Source: Numida meleagris (lineage: Eukaryota > Chordata > Aves > Galliformes > Numididae). From it: DNA of 64,000 nucleotides. The notes under the pieces are model-generated. The model did no database searches. It had not been told where the DNA came from and saw only the letters and a program-made list of their open reading frames with translations. Below are positions 11,846-24,800 of this stretch, one piece after another (positions within the stretch are counted from its first letter, which is position 1; each line of letters starts with the position of its first letter). The stretch spans positions 19,469,516 to 19,533,515 of the forward strand of contig NC_034419.1 in NCBI RefSeq assembly GCF_002078875.1, in the 5' to 3' direction. Position numbers and translations under genes: made by a program.

Positions 11846-14800
11846 GAGAAGTACGGCACTGGTCAGCAGTGTACATCTGCTCTAGAAACCATGGTCCCTT
11901 GTGGAGGTGAGGCAATGCAACACAGAAGAGAGCACCCCAGCGAGGTCTGCAGCATTGGCAAAGGGCAGAACGAAGGACACTGCTGCCGTGGAGTCCAGGA
12001 GAGGGACTCATGAGGCCAGCAGAGCTCCTCATATTCCCCCTTGTCTTACACAACTAGGAGACAACCAGGGCTTCAAACAAGCCCAGAAATACCTAAAAAT
12101 GGCCAGCGTCGTAGGTATCTCCAAGGCTCAGATATGCAAGAGCTGCAGCACTCACAGCCACGGGCAATGAACAAGAACAAAGGTGAAGCAAATTCAGTGC
12201 TTGGGAACAGGCTGCGTTACCTGCCCAGGAGAACAACGCCCGCACTGACCCTGCAGCGCAGTTCCTGGGCATACGCTTCACTGCGCTGAGTTGTGACAAG
12301 TGGAAAAGCAAGCCTGGCAACCAAAGCCATTGTTTTCCTCACAACTATGATTAGCCTCAGTAGTTTACTGCAAATATCAGCTGGCGAGCTGGCTCAAAGG
12401 AGAGCACCCACCCGCACCACAGTACCGCGTGCAGAGCAGGGCCTTGCCAGAGAGCTCTGCTGGCTGATCTCTGCCCTGCTGGGAGGGTCTGCTTTCCTTG
12501 GACAGCACTGGGGGTAGATGGTGTTTATTATCAACTCCAGCTGAGCCTCAAGACCAAAACTTCCTGTGGATAAAGACTGTCTGACAATAAATCTAATGCT
12601 GTGTAGTAATTATGTTAAATTTAAGAACAGAATTTCAGACCATGAGCGCACCAGACGGGAAGCAGAAGCCAGAGAGGAGCAGCCCAGCACCCAGACCAGG
12701 CGCACCCAAAGCACTCCCCGCTGCTCTGCAATATCAGGAACAGTCACTATGCTTCTATCGTGGCCAAAACCAGCATTTTTTTCATGCTGCGTATTGACTG
12801 GAAATCAGCAAAGGGAAATTATTTCAACAAATACAATTTTAAAAGCTGAAATCCAGAGTCAAAATGTTTTACCCTGATAAGAAGAACAAACTCAAGCATG
12901 GGGAAAAAAAAACAGACAAATCCATAAACAAAACTGGTCCTCAAGTGAATGGACTGCACTTTTTTTTTTTTATGTGGGTCTTCAGCAGCTCTCCCAAACT
13001 GGGTCTGAATGGCAGCCCCTAATGAGTTCCATGCATGGATGACTATACTGTTTTCTAAAGGTCTTGCCAAGATGTTCAGCGTTAATAGAGAGGAGAAACA
13101 GAGCAGAATTTAGTCATTTCATGCCCCTTCTCTCAATAACTGAAGGAACATCCTTGCTCCATTGAGATCACTGGGGACGTTTCCATCAGCGGGACGATGG
13201 ACAGGAGGGTTGGCTGTGGGGAGCAGCTGCATCCTGCAGCCCCAGAGCGCTGCTCAGCACCGCAACCTGCACAGCAATGCGAGCTCACCTCTGCCATGAA
13301 GTTGTCACCATCTTCCATTTCAGGCTCTACCACGCCTTGGCCAAAACTGTGAGCAGTCCAGAAAAGCCAACTGTGCGATACCTTCCTCCTTGCGTGGTCA
13401 GTAATTCATTCTGGAGAACAATCTTCCTTCTTTCTTTACATTAATTGCCATGGTGATCAGAAACAACTCCGGATTTTGCAAGAAAATTCTGGCACAGAAA
13501 GTCCATCTCCAAACCAGACTGCAATGCAGCAAGCAGGGCAGGGGGTTGTGAATGAGGTCTGCGAGCGCTGCTGTGATGCGAGCAGCCCCACAGATCCAGC
13601 AAAAGCCGCATGGCCAGCATGAGGTGATGTGTGATCACAGCAGAAAAATCCAGTTCAAGCGACACAAGAACACAGACTACCATGAGAAATGCATCTCACT
13701 TTGAGCATTCCAGAGCAGCAAGCAACTACCCTACTGCTGGCAACTGCAAGGCCATTGCTGAGACGTTCCAATCACACCCACGCAACATCCCTGTTTGACT
13801 TTGATACGTCTTCTCTTTATTTAAGTTACCCCTGGAGCCACTCAACTTCTCCATTCTTTCTTCAGTCCTTCTCCTTCCTAGGAGACAGCAGTATACACAC
13901 AGTGAAAGGAACCGTGTTAAGAACCAGTATTCTCTGCACAGCAAACTGCAGCTGCTCAGCATGTATCTGCACACCAACAGCCCAAGTACCACCTGAATTC
14001 CTGTGAATCACCCACAGTCTGGATTGGCTGCATCTGTCTCCACTTCTGTCTGGCCACCAGCAGCACAGAGGATGTAAATCTCAATTACTCCCTGGTGCAC
14101 TCTGTTGTCTGGGCTACACTGCCCTGCATTGATTACATCGATATTCTGGGAGCTATATTTTATAGACCGAAGATGGAGTGAGACCAAGGAAACACTTACC
14201 AATGCACAGTTACTTTTTTTGGATTGTCTTGTTTGCAGACAAACCTCGAGCAGCTCAATAATGCCAGCCCTGGGGAGGCAGCCACTTCCACACACATCTG
14301 GATATCCTCTGCCATCCTTCCTTGCAGGGTTCCCTGCCTACATCAGCACCCTATGCACCGCAGCAAGAAATCCCATCCAAGGGAGCCAGCCCTGCCCACT
14401 TCCCAAGCAGGTTTTATTCTAGGTACAGTCAAACCTTTCAGGAAAAAAAGGGGTTCCAAAGTTTTTAAGTGTGTTGATGTAGCAAAAACAACAGCACATT
14501 AGCAGAACACAAGTCTGTATGAATAAAATAAATACAAAAAAGAAGATGAGGAAAATACTTTCCAGACTAGGTTAGGCCAATCCCTTATTAACCAGAGCCA
14601 GAAGGAGAAGACAGAGCTGCAGGAACGCTTTAGACATTGGCTCAGGAAAACATTCTCCTGACCACCCCAGAAGAACCGGTAGTGCAGATGGGCAGAGAAG
14701 CAGGCAGGCTGCAGAGATGGAGAGCCACACACTGCAAAGAACAATCCCCAGTCTCCCTGCTGGGGCAGATGCTTCCAGCCACAGCTCCTGTGCTGCTGTA

Positions 14801-15722
14801 CCAGTCTGCAGAACTGTCAAGAGCACAAAGATAACCCTGAGAGACTTCAGCTTCCCAAGGGCACGAGTCACTCGGTTCACCGGGCAGGGGAAGGCCAGGG
14901 CTGCGGAGGCAGGAGGGGAAGGTAGGAGGCAGACCGCCAGCTGCTCCACTCCATGCTGCCTGTGTTCTTGTTAGCAATGCAAGGAAGAAGCAAGAAATCC
15001 ACAGGAACTGGTTAATGCATTAAAAAGAAAGAGCCAAGCAGACTGGTTGCTGCGTTTGCTCAAGATGTGAGAAGGACCAACAGCAGCTCACAAAGCAGAC
15101 GCTGCGCCCGTCCCCACGCTGGGTGCACAGCACAGGGCACTGCCACCACTTCTGCCAGGCTGCACTACACATCCAGCCCTGGGCACTGTCCCTGTCAGGA
15201 TCAGATGGAGAGCCCCTGGCACACGCTGAATGCCCCCAGATGATGTCAGAGAGAACTCTGTGTCTTGGGGCTATTAAAATGCAAAAGAGAACTTATTTAC
15301 ACTTTGAGAAAGAAAGAGAGCTGTGCAAGAACGTGAATCGCACTCCGAGTCATAGAAACGGAATAAAGGAGCAGGTCGTTAAACAGTTCATTCCAGCACC
15401 TCACATTCCTTAACCCAGACTGGGAAACTTCACAGGGCCCCAGGGAGGAGCCTGGCAGCCCCGAGCTGGTGCGGCCGGGCACAGGATAACCACAGACAGC
15501 AGGGCACGAGCAGCTCAGGTCAGCAGCAGCTGCTGGGCACCCACATTCACAGAGTAGTTCTCCTCAAGGCTGGTGTGCCTCTATGCTCATACATTAACAG
15601 CACACATTCTCATCCAGCATCTCGCAGCAACCTACGAACTGCAGCAGTACAAAGCTCACACTGCCTCTGGGAAGCACCACACCTGCACACCAGTAAGGAC
15701 ACCCTCCCGGTGCAGCCCCTAT

Positions 15723-15788
15723 GAAATGCTGACTCAACAGGTTTGAAACGCTGGCTCAGCATGTTTGAAATGCTGAGTCAGCAGGTTC
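15723..15788. repeat. 22-bp unit, three tandem copies, MARE/AP-1-like
   Basis: Three imperfect 22-base units run head to tail, each built as GAAA, a 13-base core, then a GGTTT- or TGTTT-like end. The third core, TGCTGAGTCAGCA at 15771-15783, is a perfect palindrome identical to the consensus T-MARE bound by large and small Maf, Nrf2 and Bach proteins. The first core keeps the AP-1 heptamer TGACTCA. The second is degenerate. It lies in SRGAP3 intron 1. Regulatory use is inferred only. Confidence 0.85.
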
Positions 15789-15952
15789 AAAACTCAAGAC
15801 ATGGGCACGTCTCCCAGGAAAAACAAACACCTGGAAGCGTCACTGCTGAGTACAGATGTACACAGAGGGGAAGCCAGAGGCAGCATGAAGTGGCCTCTTA
15901 AGGGAAACTATGCCCTCAAACCAGAACATACTGAGCATTGCCAGAACTTGAA

Positions 15953-16107
15953 GCATAGAACCATTAAAGTTGGAAAAGACCTCCAGAATCCCCATGTCCA
16001 ACCCCAACCACCCCACCATGCCACTGGCACTGTCCCTCAGTGCCACATCTCCACGGTTCTGGATCATCTCCAGGGACAGCGATCCCACCGCTTCCTGGGC
16101 AGCGCGT
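15953..16107 (-). mobile_element. CR1 LINE 3' fragment, minus orientation
   Basis: Read on the minus strand, this segment ends in TTTTCCAACTTTAATGGTTC then TATGC. It is preceded by the CR1 3'-UTR body with GGGGTTGGACATGGGGATTC and GATGATCCAGAACCGTGGAG. It is about 155 bases long, the longest clear CR1 piece in the window, in the same orientation as SRGAP3 within intron 1. The far edge is approximate. Confidence 0.85.
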
Positions 16108-16784
16108 GGTAATGCCTGAAGCATGCTCTAATCACCTAGAAACACTCTTTTTATCCCATCCCTCCTTGTTGTTATCCCCACTGCACCCTTCCAGCAAGGC
16201 ACACCGCAGCATGCTCTGCCTGCTGCCCGGCTCAGCAGCTGCCCCCAGCCCTCGGCCAAGCACAGCCCTCTGCTGCCAGCAGCGCTTCCTCCTTCAGTGC
16301 CTGCCAAGTGTCAGCCTGAGGCACACGCTCCACTCCTCCTTTCCAGGAAAAACATAATATGGGAATAGTGAAAGAAAACTATGCCATGACCAATAAAAGA
16401 ACGTTGTCCTCATATCCAGCCAGCTTGGAAACTGCAGAAAGGAAGCATACATATAAGGAGGGATTTCATCTTTCAGTGCCTTTCTGCAAGAGGAGACAAC
16501 CAGCAACAGCCCTCCACTAACAGCTGCAAATTCAGCTTCAGACTACACGAGCACTGATGATGGCCAGGAAAGGCTAGGGAGTGGAAAGACTGACTTCTGG
16601 CCTTGCAAAACCAAACAAGATATGGGTTTGATGTGGGGCCCCAACTCCTGAAGCCTTCACCTCAGGGTGCCCGTTCCCCAGGCACCCAGTGCCAACAGCA
16701 CACATCCCAGTGTGAGGAGAGCAGCACACCCAGCCCAAGCCCAGGGGCTCACACACCTCCTGCCATGCAAGAGCAGCTGCTTCA

Positions 16785-16855
16785 CATGGCTTGGGGAGTT
16801 GGACTAAATGGCCTTTAAAGGCCCCTTCCAACTCAAACAACTCCATGATTCTTCT
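16785..16855 (+). mobile_element. CR1 LINE 3' end fragment
   Basis: It contains GGACTAAATGGCCTTTAAAG, GCCCCTTCCAACTCAAACAA and CTCCATGATTCTTCTG, a well-kept CR1 terminus. It ends about 100 bases upstream of the solo LTR at 16956, so two independent insertions sit side by side here. Confidence 0.88.
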
Positions 16856-16955
16856 GTATCTGTGGACTACCCTCTCTTCAGGGGCAGCCCAGGTACATCC
16901 CATGCAGCAGACACAGCCCACAGGCCCTTGGTCACAACCTTTCATACAGAGGTGC

Positions 16956-17290
16956 TGTAATGTGATGGAAAGCACAGCAATGACAGCAAAATAGCAAGGT
17001 CCAAGGCTGCAGCAAGTGAGGATTTACTCAAACACAACAGTAGTAGGCACAGGAATAAAGGAAAGGAGCTGCTTACCTTCAGAAGGCCTCAGGTATGCAG
17101 GAATCTCCAGTGAGATCCCTGTGCCTCCAATGCCAGCCCTTCAATGAGGGCTGGGAAGGGCTGCATCCTGGCTCCACCCCTCCTGGTCACTCAGGTACAT
17201 TGCGTGCACCTGAGCTCCCCTGGGCTGGCCCTGCCTTCCCACCAGGTGCTCCATCACTGCTTCAGGCCCTGACTTAGCATTTCCACTACT
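16956..17290. mobile_element. Solo LTR, family A, copy 1 (335 bp)
   Basis: The element starts TGTAATGTGATGG and ends TTTCCACTACT. It is flanked on both sides by the 5-base direct repeat GGTGC (16951-16955 and 17291-17295). A second copy at 61457-61793 shares about nine bases in ten over the last 225 bases and has its own different flanking duplication, so the two copies define the termini. The last base is T here instead of the expected A of a TG...CA end. The ends form a short imperfect inverted repeat. There is no internal viral sequence, so it is a solo LTR left by recombination. A 5-bp duplication is typical of class III (ERVL-like) avian elements. Family name not assigned. Strand is ambiguous because the ends are symmetrical. 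Confidence 0.82.
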
Positions 17291-20200
17291 GGTGCGGTTA
17301 AAGATGACTGATGGTTTTTCTTGATCCAAGTCAGCAGATCTTTTAAACGAAGGAAAAGATTCCCTTTCAGAGTAAGTGGTCAGCACAGACAGCAGCTCTG
17401 CGCTCTCTAGCAGTTCAATGAACAAGGAGGAAATTTTGCTCACAAGTTGGTGCCCGTTCTATATGTTGGTCTATTTTTAATTGCACTCAGATTTAGGTGA
17501 AAAAAGCTCAGTGGTATCAGACACTGTTGTGCTGCAGAAGGACGGTGTGGGTGTCGGAAGGCAAAGAACGTGCAACAGAGAAGCCAAGTGCGGAGAAATG
17601 GTCTCTAAAGGGCTCCCAGGCAGGGTCCCAAACAAACGCTTCACAATTTCGTGATGAATTCATCACCAGCTGCAGACCTTGAGCATGTTTCAGGCTGCAG
17701 ACAGCCCAAGTGCAGGCTAGTAATATGCAGCTTATTGGGATCGTTGGATTGTGCAGCTGCCACCCACAACGCAGGCGATAATCACCCTCACTGCTTCGTT
17801 TTTGCATGAGTCATCACATCCTCTGCTATGAAGTGATCACATTACTTCCTCCTCCAAGGAAAATCAGTGAGGCATATTGTCTCCTCACCCTCTTCCCCAG
17901 CACCCCAGGCTTTATTTATTAGTGGGCACAGGACCAGATGGTGATAGACAAACAATACAAAGGAAAACACACACATCCTGTTGCGGTACAAGAGCTCTTC
18001 CTCCTTTCAGACGATGCATCCTCAGATGCTGAGGAGGAGGGACCAGCTGAGGACAGACGCGCAGCAGGGCGGCATGGTGCTGGCCCATGTCCTGCCACAT
18101 CCCAGCACGGGTGCTGAGCCGCCCTCAGCCCACCCGGCTCACGGGGCTGTGCTGGGCACACGGCTGTTCCTGTTCTGGCCCTGAGGTGGGACAGGTGCAC
18201 ATCACACTCTTCCCTCATCATCACAGTGTTTCTTCTGGGCTTATAGTGTAAGGAAATAAGTTAGTACAAGAGCTCCCATATTAGTTATTTGCCACAGCTT
18301 TATTTCAACTGCTGGCTGGCAGCAACGGTGTGCCCGTAAATGCTGCACTGTCTTCAGCTCACACGCCCATAGGCTGCACCGAGGGTGTGCTGCCGGGAGC
18401 TAGCAGAGAGCCCAGCCCCCTGCATGCGGCATTGCTGCGGCTGCTTTTTATAAATTCCTCCTGAACCAGATTGCTAATTGCTCCTGATTTCTGCTCTTCT
18501 AAAATAAGCTCAGGCTGCAATCTGCATAGCTGCTGCCAAAGGACTAACGAGCCGCCGCCCACCCGGAGCCTGAGCTTCGGCCACATGCAGGAGGCGGGTG
18601 GCACCACCGTGGGACCCCCGCTGCGAGCACCCGGCCCACGCAGCACCTGCCCTCCTGCACGGCCCTGAGCCCCCACGACACGCCAACTCTGTGAGGCCAC
18701 GGGCTTTATCTAGGGCAAGCAGCACTGAAAATGAAGGCTGAGAGGAAGTGCCAGAACCCACATCACTGCGCGCTGGAAGCAGGCTGCAGAAAGCACGCGG
18801 AAGCGGGACGGTGGCACAGCCCCGCAGCATGCAGTGCGATACCCGCCAGCCTCCGGCCTTTGCCATTCATTGACTAACTGCAGCTGCAGCTGTCCATGGC
18901 GAGGAGCAGAGCAGTGATTGTGTGCACGAACCTGCAAACAAACACTGCATACAGCGCATCCTAGGGCGTTACCACCAGATTGTCCTCAATAGCAAAAGCA
19001 CATCCAAGCACTACTTTCCCTTCATCTTCCTGAACTGCCAGCTGGGATTGTGTCAACTCCAGCACACATCCACCACTGAGCACCAAGGCACGCTGCTCCC
19101 AGAGCCCTACCCAACAGTTCTGCTTTCACACACAAGAATGCAGTCCCCATTTACCTCTTGCAGAAGGACCACAATGTGCTTCACTCCTTAAACCCTGTGA
19201 TGCTCTCATGGAGCAGAGACCTGCTACCACAGCAAGGCTGGGAAACACACATATGAAGCCTGCAAGCCCTTTATGTTCATATTATCTGCCACACACAGCA
19301 CACACGGTCACAACCATACACCATGCCTTCAGCTCAAGCAGCTAACTGTGGCAGTCACACCTCAGCACCTTCCCGCACAGCCACGGCAAACACAGGGTGC
19401 ACGTGCACATGGGCAGACACACACCCATCCCGCGGGGTGGGCACTGCCAGCCCCACTCACACCATCCCCGGGCACAGGGCTGGGCAGGGCGCTGCCTCCC
19501 AGCACCAACACCACAGTGCTGCTTTCAGCTCCCATGCGAGACAGCGAATACACAGCACGAAGGGAAGCAGATGCTTCCACCATAAAGAAAAGCCTTACAG
19601 CGAAGCAGGGGGAACAGAAAGCAAGTGTCTCCTCCAGACAAGTTCTTAGAAACTCAAAGATCCATCACACTGGAGGAAGCGTGCTGTCCGGCACACATGG
19701 GCTCTCCCAACAGTGCCCTCCTCAGCACAGCTCTCCCAGGAAGAACAATTAACATTAAAACCACCGCTGCTGCAGTTTTGGCAAGCACAAAGAGGTCTGA
19801 AGCCATCTGGGCCCTGCACGTTATTACTCTTTTTAGGGCCAGGCAACGCTCTCCCAGCCGAGGGCAGAGTTGGTGTGCAGACACCTCCCAGCCCGCACAG
19901 CAGGAAGCCCGAGCTGCCCCCGCGCAGCCTGCAGCCTCCCCACAGCTGCAGAATGCAGCGCAGCAGCACCGTGCCCAGTGTCTGCAGAACGCTCTCTTCC
20001 TTTCTCCTCTGCTCCTCTTAGTGAGGACACAAACTCCAAGCCTTGAGAATTAGTCAAAATATTCCATTTATCTGATGTTCACAGTACTTCCTTGTTCTGC
20101 CCAGTGCTTTGTTTAGAAGATCACTTGCAAGGATTTCCCAGTCCTCTCCCCTATTTTTTAAGGCTTCTGCTTGCCTTCCACGCATCCATTTCCCATCCCT

Positions 20201-21765
20201 GTCGCCCTTGGCTATGCAGCACTGTGCAGGCGACGTGCTGGGGAGTGCAGCCGTGCTGGGACGCAGCTCCACAGAAGCCCTGCAGCAAGGAGGCCCACCT
20301 TTGTTTGGGAGGGCAGTCCCAAGGTGCTCCAAGCAGTGCAGCATGGGGCTGGCACCAGCAGAGCCACCCGTCCCTGCCTGGATGGCCGCAGCCTCCTGTG
20401 GCCCCCCGGCTCCCCTCTAGCGCTCTCCCCGGTTTCCTAACACCCAGCTCTCCTGCTGCAAGCACCTGCTGTCCTGCTGCTTGGGTCATGCTGAGCAAAC
20501 ATTCCCTGGAATTCAGTGCAGGCTTCTCTGACATCTGTCCCACTTACCTCATTTACTTGTCAGAAATAAAAGATTCCAAATTCCATTGTATTTATTCAGA
20601 TCAGACTTTCAGAAGAGAACAGTCCTGTAGGCATCCCTGCTGCCCTGCTCCTTGCAGTCGGCCGTCTGCTCAGCCCACGCCCTGCTCACTGCATCCCAGA
20701 GGGGGGTGAGCCCTCACGGCACACGTAGCCAGTTACTGAAGATTTTCTGTTTTAAAGCTCTATTAAACTGAGGACATATTTACCACTGTGAACTCTCCCT
20801 CCACAGTGCTGGAAATAGGAAGGAGGCCCTTCTAACACACGCAGACAGCAGGCCTTCCTCTGAGCAGTGCTGGCACGGAAATGATCCTTTTTCCATCTGA
20901 CCTACAAGACAGGAAAAAGCTGCTGCTTCTCCAGATTGGTCAGACTCAGAGCAACAAGATGTATAATGAATTTGGAAAGTGTTTCTTCATGGTTGTTGTA
21001 TGTGTGAGACTCCCATTGATGGTAATCTAGCAAAATGTTTTTCTTTTAAAATTAAAAAAGAAATTGAAGTACAAAGCTGTTACACAAGTACCTTGTGGTT
21101 ATCCAAATACCCAGCAAAGTGACCTCAGCTACAGCAAGTCATGCTTAGCAAGACAACAGTTTAAGACAGGTAGCGCTTGCTTTGTTCCGAGCAGCCTGAG
21201 GCGCAGCTATTTTAAACACAATTCCCTGAGCCAGTACAGTGCATGTGCAATATGTTACTTGCTGGTCCTATTTCAAGCACTTCCCAAGACAGCTGCCTCA
21301 CTGGGGGGTGCTGGCCACGTGCTCGTGGGCCCATGTCTGGGGGTCCAGAGGGAGACCACAGCAGATACTGATGAGAAAAGCTCTATTCCAAACCACCCAG
21401 GGCACTGAAAGGACACGTGGACTTGGACCCCAAGGTAAAGAAAGGGAAGAGCTCAGAATCTGCTTGTTTCTTTGCATCTGCACACAAATGCTTGCCAATT
21501 CATTTACAAATCAAATTTAAACTTGTCAGATTTCTGCTAGAAAACTGTATTTTCCTCATACCCTTATGGTCAATGCAGATATTTTTTTTTTTTTTAATGT
21601 AGAATGTTGTACCTAGATGAAAACATGCTCCAAGTGTTCCTTGCACCAATCCCTAATTTTCTGATTACACCTTGCCATCGAGGCTTGGACTGAACAGAAG
21701 ACTGAAAGCAAATCCCAGTAACTGCAGGATCAAAATGTCAGCCCGTGCTGGCATGATCGGTTGCA

Positions 21766-21834
21766 GCTCCCGGCACCACGGCCCACTCCTGGCACCGCAC
21801 CTCCCAGCACCGCACCCCGCTCCCAGCACCTGCC
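21766..21834. repeat. Cytosine-rich CTCCCAGCACCGCACC low-complexity repeat
   Basis: Four to five degenerate units built on CTCCCAGCACC with ACCGCACC links. The open frames across it have no protein character; they simply translate the repeat. Confidence 0.65.
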
Positions 21835-24800
21835 ATTCCCACTCCAGCAGCACGAGGATGCAGCAGCGAGCCAAGGCGCTGCCGGGATGCGCTCACCTGG
21901 CAGCCAGCAACGGACACAGGCATTGCTGCCTCCATCCACGCTCCATCGCTCGTCCTGCCCTTTGGCCTAGACGTAACCCTGCCATTCCGTGCCCTTCTCT
22001 AGGGGTTACTCTCCCAGCACCTGTGCCTGCCAAGGCACTCTTTCCCTCCACTGTTCATCAGATCACATCTAGCTCTCAGAACTGCACCTGCCCACTGTAA
22101 CTCAGAGCAGAGCAAAACGATGTAGAACGTGTGAACTCTTAGGCCACAAGTTTCCCGTGGCGCTGGGTTTTTCACTTTCACTGCCCAGTTCAAAGCCAGG
22201 AAAGCCCAACAGTGGTCTAAAGACAGTAACCCATAACAGCACAGCAGAGACAGGTCATCATACGCACAGACCTCCATGCACTGTCAAATCCCTCCTGCTG
22301 CTGGCACCCTTACACAAAGCATACCGACCACGGCAACAAAGAGGAGACCTCAGTGACCACCCCTGCGGCCCAAGGAAGGCAAGAACTTGTTGAAGCCTCA
22401 AGCTTCAGACGCTCCCTGATAACAAAAGCAATGGAGATTTAAGCCTACCTGCTCAGTGACAGGCGAGCAACTTGTTACATAGTAGAATGACCTACCATGG
22501 GTTTTTTGGCTATTTTCATCTGTTGTAAGATAACATTTTTCCTTACTGAAGAGTTACATAAGACAGATGAAGAGCATGAATGTACTTTTGAGATGGGCAA
22601 TGCATTTCAGTGCAGGCAGCAACCTGACACGGCCTCGTGCACAACAGGGCACCATACATCGTTTGTGCCATATTCTTATTCACTTTGATGTATTATCATT
22701 CCCTGCTCCTCTTGATTGCTTTTCAAAAGTGATCTAAATTAATGTGAACTGGTAAATGGTAATTATCTCTATGAATAATTAGTGTATGCTAATAAATGCA
22801 AAATAGGACAAAATGCTAAGTTTTACTACCACTAACAGTTCATGACATCCTCTGTGCTAAAAGAGCACCTACTGAACACTGACAAAGAAGCACAGAGGAC
22901 AGCCGTGTCCCCACTGCATGCATGAAGAACTCCTACAGCAAACACTGACAGAAGCCTGGGCCCGTGAGACCCGCAGACCTGGGGACCTGGCTTAAAACAC
23001 ATAGCAGCTTCGAATTCTCCCCAGACTGCACTTGCTACCCCCTCAAAGTCATGAGACATGTTCTGGCATCATGATAGGAAAGACATTAGCAAATCATATG
23101 AAGCACTATAAATCCAGCTGGAATCCAGCCCATCATTACTTCACTAGTGTGCTTGTTAAAAAGTTTGACATATAAGGGTATATTGAATCTAAAAGGATTG
23201 CTCCCCTCATCTTTTGGGAAAAAAAAAAAAAAGAAAGAAAGAAAAACAAAGCCACACACAATCTTCACATTTGCATTGCCCTTGCATTTCTCCTTGCCAA
23301 GGAGGATTATGAATATGGTGCAGTGAATCAACTTTGCAAGAAGCAAGACAGAAAGACTCAAGTCTGTCTATGAATTTTAATCAGACAACACTAAGATGAC
23401 CAGAGGCTGAAACATGCTGAGACCGTGCTCCCTGCTGCCACCGTGTCCCCAGAGCCCAGCCCAGGGCCTGCCTCACTACGCCTGAGGTCTCAGAAGCTGC
23501 CTGGAACATCCACTCACCAGCGAGGCTCCCATTTCGAAGTCAGCTCCTGAAGACTCATCCTCATCTACAGAATTGCAAACGTGTGAACTACAGTCTGGAT
23601 CTGAGCAGCACGCTCCAGACTGTCCATGAGATATTTCAGGCAGACAACCACCACAACCACTTGCTTGCTTCCCTTGGGATATTACTGGCCTCTAAAGGCA
23701 CTTACAGGGTTTCTCTGAAACAGTTCTCTCCTTGTACTCAGTGCTTCCCCAGGCTGCTCCTTCTCTTCAAGCTCAGGCTTGCTCTGATGGCTGCTCATTC
23801 TCCAGTATCCTGGAATTTCCAGCCACCAAGGCCAGGCCACGTCTCATTTATTACCAAGTCACCATAGCACACAGAGCACAACAGCCAATGCAACTGATGA
23901 TGCTGCTTCAAGCAAGATGATAAATGTGTGTGCCGATGAACCAAGGCATTCCCCATTTTCCATCTGTGCACCTCAGTGACAGATGAGTTGTGGAAGCAGC
24001 GCCCACCATCCATCACACCGAAACCTGCTCGCCGGGTCCAGCAAAACAATTTGACTTTCCTCTCTCAGTCACAGAACAGTAACATGTAGAAAGAGATTTA
24101 TACCAGCACTCTTTGCTAATCAGAGTAACAACACCTTAAGCCATGTAACCCTTGGTTTTTCCAAAGCAAGGCCATTCTGTCCCGCACTCCATCTGACCAC
24201 AGAAGCAAGCCGGGATCGCTGGGATCCACCTGCCCCCGGGGACAGCACTGGGCAGCAGGTCCCACAGCCACAGCGGAAACACAGATTGCCACGTTCAGCG
24301 CTGGCTGGTGGGCAGGGGCTGCTGAAGGGCCTCAGGGCCAGCAGTGAGGACAGGCCTTCTCCCAAATCATCTGGGTAGGGATGGGCAGACTGAAGGACGC
24401 GGGTGATGGTCCACGCATGGCCCACGAAGTCTCCATGTGAATGGGAGAATCGCTTCTCCATACAGAGGCGGCAGCTCACGGCACACGGTGACACCAACAA
24501 TGTGTCCCTGGGTGCTGTGCACCGCAGGGGGCAGAGGCCGGCAGCGCTCATGCCTGCATTAATGAGGAACAACAGTGAGAGTGGTCTTGAGGTCACTATC
24601 ATTTTGATGGCCTCGTGCTCATTCCCTTTTTGAAGAAAGTCACGCAGAATCACAGTTAGCCGCGGATTCACAGCCACCTGACAAGGCCCTCCATCATTCA
24701 GATGCACAGGTCTCACTACAGGGAGGAACAGAAACCGTGGTATGACTGACATCTGCAGAGCCACCCAGGCTCAGCCCTGTCCATGTAAGCACAAGTTTCT

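Noticed and set aside
15351..15412. Possible CR1 start at AGTCATAGAAACGG
   Set aside because: Only a few bases resemble the CR1 terminus. The rest does not follow the element's body.
24120..24764. 214-codon minus-strand frame in SRGAP3 intron 1
   Set aside because: It has no recognisable motif or splice context, and its composition is like other intronic frames. Coding use is not supported.
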